Source: Beijerinckiaceae bacterium (GTDB lineage Bacteria; Pseudomonadota; Alphaproteobacteria; Rhizobiales; Beijerinckiaceae). Taken from it: a stretch of DNA of 64,000 nt. A program made the position numbers and the translations under genes. Below the pieces are notes generated by a model, which saw only the letters and a program-made list of their open reading frames with translations, made no database searches and was not told the DNA's origin. Below are positions 18,825 through 27,994 of the stretch, piece after piece; positions within the stretch are counted from its first letter, which is position 1; each line of letters opens with the position of its first letter. The stretch is taken from NCBI GenBank assembly GCA_004564215.1, contig CP024846.1, positions 992,001 through 1,056,000 of the forward strand. Reading direction: 5' to 3'.

Positions 18825-19613
18825 TCAGGCTCGGATGAGTTTCAGAAGATCGCGCTGGATCGCCTCATTGCCGGCGCAGATGGACCCTTTTGTGAGCATA
18901 TCGGAGCCGCCATCGGCGTCGGTCACGAACCCGCCGGCTTCCTTTATGATGATAATCCCCGCCGCCATATCCCAAGCCTGCAAATTACGCTCCCAGAAGC
19001 CATCATAGCTTCCAGACGCCACAAAACAAAGATCGAGGGCCGCCGCACCGAGGCGGCGCACATTGCCGGCTTTTGCCATGACGGCGGCCAATTCAGCCAT
19101 GAAGCGTGAATGCTCCCTGGCCTTGCCAAGATGCGGAATCCCGCAGCCGATCAGAGAATCGCTCATCTCGGAACGCGCCGCGACACGCAGCCGCCGGTTG
19201 TTGTAAAAAGCGCCCTGGCCTTTCTCGGCGATGAACATGTCGCCATTCGCCGGATTATAGACCAGCCCGGCAACGATCTGGCCTTCGCGCTCGAGACCGA
19301 TCGAGATCGCGAAGATCGGCAATCCATGCAAGAAATTGCTGGTGCCGTCCAAAGGATCAATGAACCAGGAATGGCTCTTGTCGGCGCCTTCGATCCGGCC
19401 GCTTTCTTCCAGAACGAAGCCATAGCCAGGTCGCGCCCTAGCCAACTCCTCGTAGAGAGTTTTTTCGGCTTTCCGATCTGCCGCCGACACGAAATCGCCA
19501 GGCCCTTTTACCGAGACCTGCAGATTTTCGACCTCGCCGAAGTCGCGCTTCAAGCCCCGCCCGGCCTTGAGAGCGGCCGCGGTCATGACGTTCATAAGGG
19601 CGGATCTGATCAT
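18825..19613 (-). CDS. suhB: Inositol-1-monophosphatase family protein (SuhB-like)
   Basis: Magnesium-dependent, lithium-sensitive sugar/inositol phosphatase of the cytoplasm. From ATG 19613 the protein has 262 residues, the usual size. The metal-binding motifs are VLEESG (Glu), WFIDPLDGTSNFLHG and AWDMAAGIIIIKEAGG near the C-terminus. The first codons MIRSALMNVMTAAALKAGR match the family start, so the upstream open frame to 19664 is not used. SuhB is preferred over CysQ or HisN on overall pattern, but specificity cannot be read from sequence. It stands alone between the tRNA and dnaN. Confidence 0.85.
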   Translation of the reverse strand: MIRSALMNVMTAAALKAGRGLKRDFGEVENLQVSVKGPGDFVSAADRKAEKTLYEELARARPGYGFVLEESGRIEGADKSHSWFIDPLDGTSNFLHGLPIFAISIGLEREGQIVAGLVYNPANGDMFIAEKGQGAFYNNRRLRVAARSEMSDSLIGCGIPHLGKAREHSRFMAELAAVMAKAGNVRRLGAAALDLCFVASGSYDGFWERNLQAWDMAAGIIIIKEAGGFVTDADGGSDMLTKGSICAGNEAIQRDLLKLIRA

Positions 19614-19787
19614 ACAAATGCCTTGTCCAAGAGACCGACCTGCCCTCTCCTTCGCGCCCCGCAATTCGTTTGGCGCAGGTCACGTCTTTGGCGTTTCGGC
19701 CACGCGCGCGCCGGCCGGATGAAACCCGGCGGAAGCAGATGGGGAGGATCGTGCAGAGTCGATAGTTAATGCGGGAGAAGGGATGGC

Positions 19788-20906
19788 TCAAACACGCATC
19801 GGCATCAACACATAAAGAGCGGCCGCGCCGTCTTTGTCTTGCACCAGCGTCGGCGAACCCGGATCGGCAAGCTTGAACAGCACGGTGTCGCTGTCGAGCT
19901 GCTCGGTGATATCGAGGAGATAACGGGCGTTGAAGCCGATATCGAGGGGCGTCGAATCATAGTCGACATCGAGTTCCTCGAGGGCCGAGCCGGAATCCGG
20001 ATTGGTCACCGAGAGGGTAAGCTTGGCGTCCGACACCGCCAATTTCACCGCACGACCGCGCTCCGATGAAATCGTCGACACCCGATCGACCGCGGCGGCG
20101 AAGGGTGCCCGGTCGACGATGAGCCGCTTGTCATTGCCCGACGGAATGACGCGCACATAGTCCGGAAACGTCCCGTCGATCAGTTTCGAGGTCAGCACGA
20201 CGTCCCCGAAAGTGAAGCGCACCTTGGTCGCCGATATTTCCACACGGACGTCACGAGCCGGATCTTCGATCAACTTTTGAACTTCCGCCACGGCCTTCCG
20301 GGGAATGATGACGCCAGGCATGCCAATCGCTCCCTCGGGAGCCGGGATTTCCACCCTCGCCAGCCTGTGTCCATCTGTCGCGACGGCGCGCAACATCATA
20401 TGGCCTTCGACCTCTGTCGTGTGCATAAAGATGCCATTGAGGTAATAGCGCGTTTCCTCATTGGAGATGGCAAACTGGGTCTTGTCGATCAATCGCTTGA
20501 GGTCGCCGGCGGCCAGATTGAAGTCATGGCTTAATTCACCTGCGGCAAGATCCGGAAAATCGCTATCCGGCAGCGACTGAAGATTAAATCGCGAGCGACC
20601 CGAACGCAGTCGCAATTGTCCGGCCTCCCCGTCGGTTTCGAGCGACACTTGGGCGCCATCGGGAAGCTTGCGGACGATCTCGTAGAGAATATGGGCGGGC
20701 AAGGTCGTCGCGCCGCCCAACCCCACGTCCGCCGGCAGGCGCTCGGCGACTTCGAGATCCAGGTCTGTCGCTTTAAGAAGCAGCGATCCGCCCTCGGCCC
20801 GCAACAGCACGTTCGAAAGAATAGGTATGGTGTTGCGGCGCTCCACGACGCGATGCACGTGGCCGAGAGATTTCAATAAGGCCGCGCGTTCAAGGGTGAC
20901 TTTCAT
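19788..20906 (-). CDS. dnaN: DNA polymerase III beta subunit (sliding clamp) DnaN
   Basis: Forms the dimeric ring that tethers the replicative polymerase to DNA. The 372-residue product has three repeated clamp domains, with MKVTLERAALLKSLGHVHRVVERRNTIPIL at the start shown in part as the standard N-terminus, VGLGGATTLPAHILYEIVRKLP, ALDVDYDSTPLDIGFNARYLLDI, and the terminal YVLMPMRV that lines the protein-binding pocket. Unlike many bacteria it is not beside dnaA or recF here; its neighbours are suhB and a penicillin-binding protein gene transcribed away from it. Confidence 0.96.
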   Translation of the reverse strand: MKVTLERAALLKSLGHVHRVVERRNTIPILSNVLLRAEGGSLLLKATDLDLEVAERLPADVGLGGATTLPAHILYEIVRKLPDGAQVSLETDGEAGQLRLRSGRSRFNLQSLPDSDFPDLAAGELSHDFNLAAGDLKRLIDKTQFAISNEETRYYLNGIFMHTTEVEGHMMLRAVATDGHRLARVEIPAPEGAIGMPGVIIPRKAVAEVQKLIEDPARDVRVEISATKVRFTFGDVVLTSKLIDGTFPDYVRVIPSGNDKRLIVDRAPFAAAVDRVSTISSERGRAVKLAVSDAKLTLSVTNPDSGSALEELDVDYDSTPLDIGFNARYLLDITEQLDSDTVLFKLADPGSPTLVQDKDGAAALYVLMPMRV

Positions 20907-21389
20907 GAGGGTCCAATCGCGCTTTCGTCAGCCCGCCTCGCGCGGGTTTTTCCGACCCACGCCCGGGGGCGAGACTTTGGCGCGACTGCAATGAAATCGC
21001 AAGTCGCGAAACCGCCCCGCATCCGTTTGGCGGAATTTTGGTGGGGGCAACTTCCCGCATGTCTAGTGACCAAAGCCGCAGGTGGCCAGGGCGTGCGATC
21101 CGGGGAGCGCCTGCCTAAAGGCTGCCATTTTCTGGCCTGAACAAGTCAGGCCCATCCGGTCCGGGATGCAAACACCTGGCTCTGCGAGCCGGCATGAACC
21201 GCAATGGGGCGAGAACATCTTGCCCGCAGGAGAGTGGATGGCGGATATTTTCTGCGTTCGAGGCGGGCGAATGCCGGAAAACCGGAAATTGCCGTCTGCG
21301 GAGCGCGGCCCGGGAGACTTACTTTATCCTCCCTTAAGCAACCCCTGGCATGCTGCCCCGCAACCGAGCAACGATCTGGCGGTCAGGAC
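20907..21389. other. 483-bp divergent intergenic region with clustered hairpins (21109-21225)
   Basis: No gene is supported here. It should hold the dnaN promoter on one strand and the penicillin-binding protein promoter on the other. Between 21109 and 21225 there are several close hairpins: GGCCTGA-ACAAG-TCAGGCC (21134-21152), ATCC..GGAT (21154-21167), GGCTC-TGC-GAGCC (21178-21190, extendable), and GGGCGAGA-ACA-TCTTGCCC (21207-21225). This may be a structured leader or a small RNA; I do not recognise a known RNA family. Confidence 0.4.
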
Positions 21390-23585
21390 ATGAACAAACG
21401 CGTGGGGCCGCAACGTCGCGAACCGGGTTTCGGCTCGGGCAGCGTCCCGGCCGGGCCTCCCCCCCGACCCAAGCCGAAGACGCCCCGCCGGCGCCGCAAC
21501 CAGCATGGCTCCCTTTTTGGCACCCTGATCTATTGGTGCCTCGTGCTTGGGGTCTGGTGCGCCATCGGCGGCGCCGGGCTTGTGACCTATTATGCGGCCA
21601 AATTGCCGTCGATCGAGGCGCTGGCAGTCCCCAAAAGGCCGCCGAATATCGCAATTCTTGACGAAAATGGAACGCTGCTCGCCAATCGAGGTGACACGGG
21701 AGGTGCCGCCATCCGGATTGCGGAACTTCCTCCCTATCTGCCCAAAGCTTTTATCGCGATCGAGGATCGGCGCTTCTATTCGCATTGGGGCATCGATCCC
21801 TTTGGGATTCTGCGGGCCCTGACGCGAAATCTGGCCGGCGGAAGCATGGTCCAGGGCGGCTCGACATTGACCCAGCAGCTCGCCAAGAACCTGTTCCTGA
21901 CCCAAGAAAGAACCATGTCCCGAAAAATCCAGGAAGCGATCCTGGCACTCTGGCTGGAGCATAAATATTCCAAGACTCAGATTCTCGAACTCTACCTGAA
22001 CCGTGTTTACTTCGGATCGGGCGCCTATGGCGTCGAAGCAGCGGCACAAAAATATTTCGGTCACGCCGCCCGCAACGTCACCCTGCCGGAGGCGGCGATT
22101 TTGGCGGGCCTCATGAAGGCGCCGGCAAGACTGGCGCCGAACCGGAACCCGGCCGGGGCCAATGAGCGGGCCCAGCAAGTCATCGCAGCGATGGTTCAGG
22201 AAGGCTTCATTACCGAGGCAATGGCCGCGCTCGCTTTGGCCCATCCGGCGCAAGCCTTACACGACCAAAATACCAATTCGGTGAATTACGCGGCCGATTT
22301 CGTAATGGACACGCTGGACGATACCGTCGGCGCGATCGACGAAGATATCGTCGTTTCAACGACCTTGAGCGCGGGGCTGCAAGCGGCCGCCGAGCGGGCT
22401 TTGACCGAAGAGCTGGATCGCAAAGGAGCCACCTTCGGCGTCGGCCAGGGGGCTTTCGTTGCGCTCGACCCGGACGGCGCGGTCAAGGTCTTGATCGGCG
22501 GCCGAAATTACGCCGACAGCCAGTTTGACCGGGCCGTCTCTGCCAAGCGCCAGCCGGGCTCGGCATTCAAACCCTTCGTCTATTTGGCGGCGCTTGAAAA
22601 TGGCCTGACTCCCGCCTCGATACGGCAAGACGCACCGATCAATGTGAAGGGCTGGCAACCCGAAAATTATTCGCATGAATATTTTGGGCAAGTCACGCTC
22701 ACCAAGGCGCTGGCGCTGTCCTTGAACACCGTGGCTGTACGATTGGGCCTGGAGGTGGGGCCAAAAGCGATCGTCAAGGTCGCGCATCGTCTGGGCATCG
22801 TCTCCGATCTCTCCGTCAACCCGTCCATCGCGCTCGGCACGTCCGAGGTCACCCCGCTTGAAATCGTCACCGCCTATGCGCCTTTCGCCAATGGCGGGAT
22901 TGGCGTTCAGCCACAGATTATTGCGAAGGTCAGAACCGCAAGCGGCAAGCTGCTTTATCAACGCAAGAGGTTTAGCAATGGCAGGGTCATCGATCCGAAT
23001 TATGTGGCGATGATGAATAGCATGCTGCAGGAAACGCTTTTGACCGGCACGGCGCGCAAGGGCTCGCTGCCGGGCTGGCAAGCGGCCGGAAAGACCGGCA
23101 CGAGCCAGGATTGGCGCGACGCTTGGTTCATCGGATATACGAGCCATCTCATCGCGGGGGTCTGGCTCGGCAACGACGATAATTCGCCGACAAAAAAAGC
23201 GTCCGGCGGCAATCTTCCGGTGGAAATCTGGTCGAGATTCATGCAGGTGGCGCATCAGGGAACGCCACCCCAGCCGCTCCCAGCCGGACTTTGGCACGAC
23301 GACAATTTCTTGCCGCCGGCGGGGGCGCCGATGGCGGATAATAATGGTTGGCCATTCCCGTCGGGCCTGCCCGGATTCCCGTTTGGGAGCGAAGCGCGAC
23401 CGAGAGCCCCTTCGAATGCGCCCGCGGACCCATCGATCAATGCGACCGCGCAAGCGCCCGGCCACGCCGGAGCCGGGGGACCGCCCCTACCTCCTGCGGA
23501 TATTCCAACCGGTAGCATGCCCGCGCGCCCGCGCGCCACGAGACCAAGTCAGCCGAATTTTTTCGAGTCGCTGTTTGGTGGCTGA
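21390..23585 (+). CDS. mrcA: Class A penicillin-binding protein (PBP1A-type transglycosylase/transpeptidase)
   Basis: Polymerises and cross-links peptidoglycan in the periplasm. From ATG 21390 it has 731 residues: a basic Pro-rich cytoplasmic tail, one membrane anchor (LIYWCLVLGVWCAIGGAGLV), the GT51 domain with IEDRRFYSHWGIDPFG and GGSTLTQQLAKNLFL, and the transpeptidase domain with the SxxK nucleophile in PGSAFKPF, SLNT, and AAGKTGTSQDW. The C-terminus is Pro/Ala-rich and low complexity. The upstream open frame to 21204 lacks a better start and covers structured DNA. Symbol is by family; PbpC-like alternatives are less likely given length. Confidence 0.9.
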   Translation: MNKRVGPQRREPGFGSGSVPAGPPPRPKPKTPRRRRNQHGSLFGTLIYWCLVLGVWCAIGGAGLVTYYAAKLPSIEALAVPKRPPNIAILDENGTLLANRGDTGGAAIRIAELPPYLPKAFIAIEDRRFYSHWGIDPFGILRALTRNLAGGSMVQGGSTLTQQLAKNLFLTQERTMSRKIQEAILALWLEHKYSKTQILELYLNRVYFGSGAYGVEAAAQKYFGHAARNVTLPEAAILAGLMKAPARLAPNRNPAGANERAQQVIAAMVQEGFITEAMAALALAHPAQALHDQNTNSVNYAADFVMDTLDDTVGAIDEDIVVSTTLSAGLQAAAERALTEELDRKGATFGVGQGAFVALDPDGAVKVLIGGRNYADSQFDRAVSAKRQPGSAFKPFVYLAALENGLTPASIRQDAPINVKGWQPENYSHEYFGQVTLTKALALSLNTVAVRLGLEVGPKAIVKVAHRLGIVSDLSVNPSIALGTSEVTPLEIVTAYAPFANGGIGVQPQIIAKVRTASGKLLYQRKRFSNGRVIDPNYVAMMNSMLQETLLTGTARKGSLPGWQAAGKTGTSQDWRDAWFIGYTSHLIAGVWLGNDDNSPTKKASGGNLPVEIWSRFMQVAHQGTPPQPLPAGLWHDDNFLPPAGAPMADNNGWPFPSGLPGFPFGSEARPRAPSNAPADPSINATAQAPGHAGAGGPPLPPADIPTGSMPARPRATRPSQPNFFESLFGG

Positions 23586-23604
23586 CCTGTTTGGCGGCCG
23601 GCCC

Positions 23605-25038
23605 TCAGTGGGAATCGCGATCCAGAAAGCCGATGCGAACCATGTTGGTCGCGCCCGGGGTGCCGAACGGAACGCCTGCGATAATAATCACGCGCTCGCC
23701 GGCCTTTGCAAAGCCCTCGCGACCGGCGAATTTGCAGGCGCGCTTCGACATATCATCGACGTCGTGCGCATCCTTGGTGACAACCGCATGAACGCCCCAG
23801 ACAAGAGCAAGACGGCAGGCGGTGTCTCGATTGGGCGTGAGGGCAAGGATCGGGGCCTCAGGCCGTTCGCGCGCGATCCGAAACGCAGTCGCGCCCGATG
23901 AGGTCCAGGCAACAATGGCCTTCAAATCCAGCGTTTCCGCGAAGTATCGGGCGGCAACGGCAATCGCGATCGCATCGGCATTGGTCGCTTCGGGCGGAGC
24001 GCGTTGCGCGTTGATGATGCTGCGGTAATAGGCGTCGCGCTCGACCTCCTCCGCAATCTTGTTCATGGTTGCCACCGCCTCGGCCGGATAAGAGCCGGCA
24101 GCACTTTCAGCCGACAGCATCACGGCGTCGGCGCCCTCGAAGACGGCCGTCGCCACATCTGAAACTTCCGCGCGCGTCGGGACCGGCGCGCTGATCATGG
24201 ATTCGAGCATCTGCGTCGCCACGACGACCGGCTTACCGAGCCGGCGCGCCGTGCGGTTGATCCGTTTCTGCAGGCCGGGGACTTTTTCAAGCGGCATCTC
24301 GACGCCGAGATCGCCGCGCGCGACCATCAAGGCATCGGAAATTTCCACGATCTCGTCGAGCCGCGAAATCGCCTGCGGCTTTTCCAATTTCGACATCACC
24401 AGCGCGCGGCCGCGGGTCAGTTTCTTGACCTCGACGACATCATCGGGGCGCTGCACAAAAGAAACAGCGATCCAATCGACGCCTGCCTCAAGCCCCGCCT
24501 CGAGATCGGCCCGGTCTTTTCCGGTAATCGACGAAACCGGAATTTCGGTGTCGGGCAGGCTCACCCCCTTGCGGTTCGAGACTTCTCCCGCGACATCGAC
24601 GACGGCCACGGCCCGCGTGCCGGTAGATTCGGAAACATGAAGCCGCACCTTGCCGTCATCGATCAATATCGTATGGCCGGGCTGCAGGGCGCGCAGAATT
24701 TCGGGATGCGGGAGCCAAACGCGATTTTGGTCTCCCGGCTCGGACTTCGAGTCGAAGGTAAAAATATCCCCCGCCACAAGTCGGACCGCCCGATCCTTGA
24801 ACGTGCCAATACGCAGTTTGGGGCCTTGCAGGTCGAGCAGAATGCCGATCGGCCGCCCGCATTCCTCCTGGAGCGCGCGAATCATGCGCACTTGCTCACG
24901 CATTTGATCATGCGTGGCATGGCTCATGTTGATGCGAAACAGATCGGCGCCGGCGTGAAACAAAGCCGATATCATTGCCGGGTTTGCCGAAACAGGCCCC
25001 AGGGTCGCGATGATTTTACATCGGCGAAGCCGCCGCAT
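23605..25038 (-). CDS. pyk: Pyruvate kinase
   Basis: Transfers phosphate from phosphoenolpyruvate to ADP, the last step of glycolysis. The 477 residues begin MRRLRRCKIIATLGPVSAN and show FRINMSHATHDQM, LLDLQGPKLRIG, DLEAGLEAGVDWIAVSFVQR, the active-site MVARGDLGVEMPLEKVP and MLSAESAAGSYPAEAVATM. The C-terminal allosteric domain is present. It is preceded 20 bp upstream on the same strand by a DUF1036 gene, a pairing often seen in Rhizobiales, so the two are probably cotranscribed. Convergent with the penicillin-binding protein gene. Confidence 0.95.
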   Translation of the reverse strand: MRRLRRCKIIATLGPVSANPAMISALFHAGADLFRINMSHATHDQMREQVRMIRALQEECGRPIGILLDLQGPKLRIGTFKDRAVRLVAGDIFTFDSKSEPGDQNRVWLPHPEILRALQPGHTILIDDGKVRLHVSESTGTRAVAVVDVAGEVSNRKGVSLPDTEIPVSSITGKDRADLEAGLEAGVDWIAVSFVQRPDDVVEVKKLTRGRALVMSKLEKPQAISRLDEIVEISDALMVARGDLGVEMPLEKVPGLQKRINRTARRLGKPVVVATQMLESMISAPVPTRAEVSDVATAVFEGADAVMLSAESAAGSYPAEAVATMNKIAEEVERDAYYRSIINAQRAPPEATNADAIAIAVAARYFAETLDLKAIVAWTSSGATAFRIARERPEAPILALTPNRDTACRLALVWGVHAVVTKDAHDVDDMSKRACKFAGREGFAKAGERVIIIAGVPFGTPGATNMVRIGFLDRDSH

Positions 25039-25058
25039 CTAAGCCTCGTTGGATTGAT

Positions 25059-25490
25059 TTAGGGATTCGGCTGAACCTGGTTCGAATCGGTTAACTGAAC
25101 GGTCCAGTTCTTGGCTTCCTTACCTGTATCGACTTCGAAAAACCCGGTTCTATCGAAGCCGCGCACGAAACAATCTTCTCTTCCGATGATCCGGAATTCA
25201 CGGTCCCGCGTACACATGAAGGCTTTGCCCTTCCATTCGCCGCCGTGCTCATCCATTGCATAGACGTAATAGAACTCGGCCGCTAGGGGGCCGCGCACCA
25301 AAGTCTCGCAACCGCTTGCTTTTAAATTCCACCAGCCCTCGCTGACCCATGTCTCCCCATCGGTATAAGCAAGGGAGACGCTCACTCGGCTGCCTGAATT
25401 ATTGCAGAGACGAAAATCCGCTCTTGCCGGGGACGATAATGTCGCCAGGGCGGCAATGGCTATCGCGGCGGGGATAATGGCTTGTTTCAT
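25059..25490 (-). CDS. DUF1036 exported protein
   Basis: Small exported protein of unknown function, 143 residues from ATG 25490. The N-terminus MKQAIIPAAIAIAALATLSSPARA is a signal peptide. The mature part has the DUF1036 pattern FRLCNNSGSRVSVSLAY, WVSEGWWNLKASGCETL and FYYVYAMDEHGGEW with paired cysteines. The family is widespread in alphaproteobacteria, typically next to pyk, as here. A TTG nine bases upstream is possible but less likely. Role unproven. Confidence 0.85.
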   Translation of the reverse strand: MKQAIIPAAIAIAALATLSSPARADFRLCNNSGSRVSVSLAYTDGETWVSEGWWNLKASGCETLVRGPLAAEFYYVYAMDEHGGEWKGKAFMCTRDREFRIIGREDCFVRGFDRTGFFEVDTGKEAKNWTVQLTDSNQVQPNP

Positions 25491-25499
25491 CAAGGTCAA

Positions 25500-26116
25500 G
25501 ATTGCTCTGCTGTTACCAGTTCTGCCTATCGCATGCCAATGCTCGGAACAACCGTTTCGCGTGGTACCCGCCGGTGCGAACTCTTTCCCCTCTTGCCTAT
25601 CCGCTTCGCATTGCCGCAGTGATCAAGAGTCGCCCTCGGCACCCTAAAGACACAGGGCGTCCCGGAGCGCAATCTTCAAACAAAATCGGATGCCGCGTCA
25701 TTGTCTCCACACCGCGCGGACGGACTTACAAAGCAGGACGATTTGGGACGGCAGGGACTGGGGTGGGAAGCGACTATGGACGCCTTTTTGAGGTCGCTCG
25801 AGACAGTATAGCTCTTCAACAATATTATTGCGTCAAACCGCCTCAGATAGCAGGGTCGGCGTTCTATGTGCGACATAATACTGTTGAGGTAGAATACTAC
25901 AAAGAAATTCACCCGGACGTAGTGAAGAGACGGGGCGAGTCTAATAGGCCCATATCTAGATTGTGAAATATATTAATATACATCACTAAATTTTCATTAG
26001 TCGGCCATTTGAAGGACTGCAATAGCGCGTTTGGGTGTACCATCAAGCTTTATCTTGGGGTACCTTAACCACATTACTTTTGATCAGTGTGATAACTAAT
26101 CCTTATTGAGGAATTT
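25500..26116. promoter_or_regulatory. AT-rich intergenic region upstream of the NRPS/PKS operon
   Basis: No credible gene. From about 25940 the sequence becomes clearly more AT-rich than the surrounding DNA. It includes the 12-bp palindrome TATATTAATATA at 25969-25980 and a repeated GTACC on either side of ATCAAGCTTTATCTTG (26037-26065). TTGAGGAATTT gives a good ribosome site for the ATG at 26117. The region probably contains the promoter of the biosynthetic operon; no regulator gene is adjacent. Confidence 0.5.
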
Positions 26117-27994
26117 ATGGTCAGATCCTATCCTGACAACGTGCCGGACTGTTTTCGGCTGGCTGTTGCCGAATACTCCGACCGGTTCGCCATTCGAAGC
26201 GCCACGGAACGGTTTACCTACCTTGAACTCGACGCCCGAACCGACGCACTTTGCGAGCGGTTGCACGCGGCGGGCATAGGAAAAGGCGCGCTCGTCGGGA
26301 TCCTTCTTGATCGGGCCGTTGCGACCGTCACATCATTCCTCGCCGTGCTGAAAGCCGGAGGGGTCTTTGTTCCGTTGGATCCGAATAGTCCACCGTCGGA
26401 ACTCCTGCAGATCGCCGACAGGCACCAATTATCCTATTTGATCTCCGACTCCGTGACGCTCCGGCGCGTCCCGGAACTCGCATCGATTGCGACGGTCGTC
26501 AACCTCGATGTGGTGGCCACTGCCCCGCAGGGCGCGCCTGCACAGACAGTAACCGTAACGGGCGCCGATCCAGCCTGCGTTATGTTCACCTCCGGCTCAA
26601 CTGGGCAGCCAAAAGGTGTGGTTATTCCTCATGCCGCCATCGTGCGCCTGGTCAAAGATCCCGGCTATATGGAGTTTTCGCCGGATCAAATCTTCCTCCA
26701 GGCCTCACCCTTAGCCTTCGACGCTTCGATTTTTGAAATCTGGGGCGCGCTGCTCAACGGCGCCGAACTGGTTATTCCTTCGGCGGGCCTGCTGAGCCTC
26801 GACACCATCGCCGCCGCGATCGAAGAGCAGGCCGTGACAACACTTTTCCTGACAAGCGGCCTTTTCAATCTGATGATCGATCAGCGCCCCGAACCCTTGC
26901 GCAAGCTCCGCTATCTCGTCTCGGGCGGCGATGTCATGTCGCCAACGCATGTCGCCAAGGCGGCACAAGTTCTCGACTCCGGTCGTTTCATCTCCGTTTA
27001 CGGACCGACCGAGAACACAACCTTTACGACCTGCTATACCGCGCCGCCGGAACTGCCGGTCGATCAACCGGTCCCAATCGGCTTGCCTGTCGCCGGAACG
27101 GTTATGCGCATATTGGACGCCGATATGCGCGCCGTCCCCGAGGGCACGCCCGGAGAACTTTATGTCGGCGGCATAGGGCTGGCGCTCGGCTACCTGAACG
27201 CGCCGGATCTCACCGAAGGCAGGTTCATCGCAGACCCGGAAGACCCTGCGCAGCGGCTTTATCGCACTGGCGATCTTGTTCGGCGCGATGAGACGGGCAT
27301 GCTGCATTTTCTCGGCCGCATGGATAATCAGATCAAGGTGAACGGCTTCAGAATCGAGCCGGAGCATGTCGAAGCCGTGCTACGCCGGCACCTCTCGCTG
27401 ACCGATATCGCGGTCGTGGCCTGCGCCCTATCGGGTCATGCAAAGCATCTTGTGGCTTTTGTTATCCCGCTTCGCGATGCTTCCATTTCCGAGGCTGCGT
27501 TCCGGGCGACCTCTACGCAACACTTGCCCCCTCATTTGATCCCGGCGCGTCTCGAAATTATCGACGAATTTCCGCTCACCAAGACGGGGAAGATCGATCG
27601 TCTTACGTTGAGTCGTCTCGCCGCGCAGACGCGCGAACAAAAACCGGCAAACGGCAATTTCAGCACGCCCGAAGAAGCCATCCTTGCCGATGTCTGGCGT
27701 CGCCAGCTTAGCCTTGACACAATTGATGTTGACCAGAACTTTTTCGACCTCGGTGGAACTTCCTTGCAGCTTCTGGGGGTCCACGCCGAACTCGAACAAT
27801 TTTTCCCGGGCAAGTTTGCAATTCGAGATTTATTCGATCTGCCGACGATCCGGCTTCTGCACGGACGTCTCGTGGGTGCGCAAACCATCGAGGCTACATC
27901 ACAAGCCGCGACGCAGGGAGCGCTCCAGCGCCGCGCGAACCAAAATCGCGCCGCCATCTCCGCCTTTCGCGCAAATTTAACAACAGGTAACTAA
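26117..27994 (+). CDS. NRPS loading module (adenylation-PCP)
   Basis: First protein of the assembly line, 625 residues: adenylation domain (about 1-510) and peptidyl carrier (about 515-590), no condensation domain, so it should load the starter. Core motifs are MFTSGSTGQPKGVV, FDASIFEIWGALLNGAEL, SVYGPTENTTF, LYRTGDLVRRD, GRMDNQIKVNGFRIEPEHVE and TKTGKIDR. The carrier Ser549 lies in FFDLGGTSL. The hand-read specificity code is D A F F V G V T F K; Asp235 indicates an alpha-amino acid, and the code is closest to those I recall for Ile/Val. Its stop overlaps the next start by one base (TAATG). A ribosome site GAGG precedes the ATG. Probably horizontally acquired, given the AT-rich flank. Confidence 0.9.
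   Translation: MVRSYPDNVPDCFRLAVAEYSDRFAIRSATERFTYLELDARTDALCERLHAAGIGKGALVGILLDRAVATVTSFLAVLKAGGVFVPLDPNSPPSELLQIADRHQLSYLISDSVTLRRVPELASIATVVNLDVVATAPQGAPAQTVTVTGADPACVMFTSGSTGQPKGVVIPHAAIVRLVKDPGYMEFSPDQIFLQASPLAFDASIFEIWGALLNGAELVIPSAGLLSLDTIAAAIEEQAVTTLFLTSGLFNLMIDQRPEPLRKLRYLVSGGDVMSPTHVAKAAQVLDSGRFISVYGPTENTTFTTCYTAPPELPVDQPVPIGLPVAGTVMRILDADMRAVPEGTPGELYVGGIGLALGYLNAPDLTEGRFIADPEDPAQRLYRTGDLVRRDETGMLHFLGRMDNQIKVNGFRIEPEHVEAVLRRHLSLTDIAVVACALSGHAKHLVAFVIPLRDASISEAAFRATSTQHLPPHLIPARLEIIDEFPLTKTGKIDRLTLSRLAAQTREQKPANGNFSTPEEAILADVWRRQLSLDTIDVDQNFFDLGGTSLQLLGVHAELEQFFPGKFAIRDLFDLPTIRLLHGRLVGAQTIEATSQAATQGALQRRANQNRAAISAFRANLTTGN

Noticed and set aside
21204..21389. N-terminal extension of the penicillin-binding protein
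   Set aside because: The added residues resemble no signal or anchor and the region is a cluster of hairpins; ATG 21390 gives a normal cytoplasmic tail and anchor.
25502..25966. 154-residue open frame upstream of the NRPS operon
   Set aside because: Composition is erratic, no ribosome site, and it enters the AT-rich promoter region; no recognisable domain.
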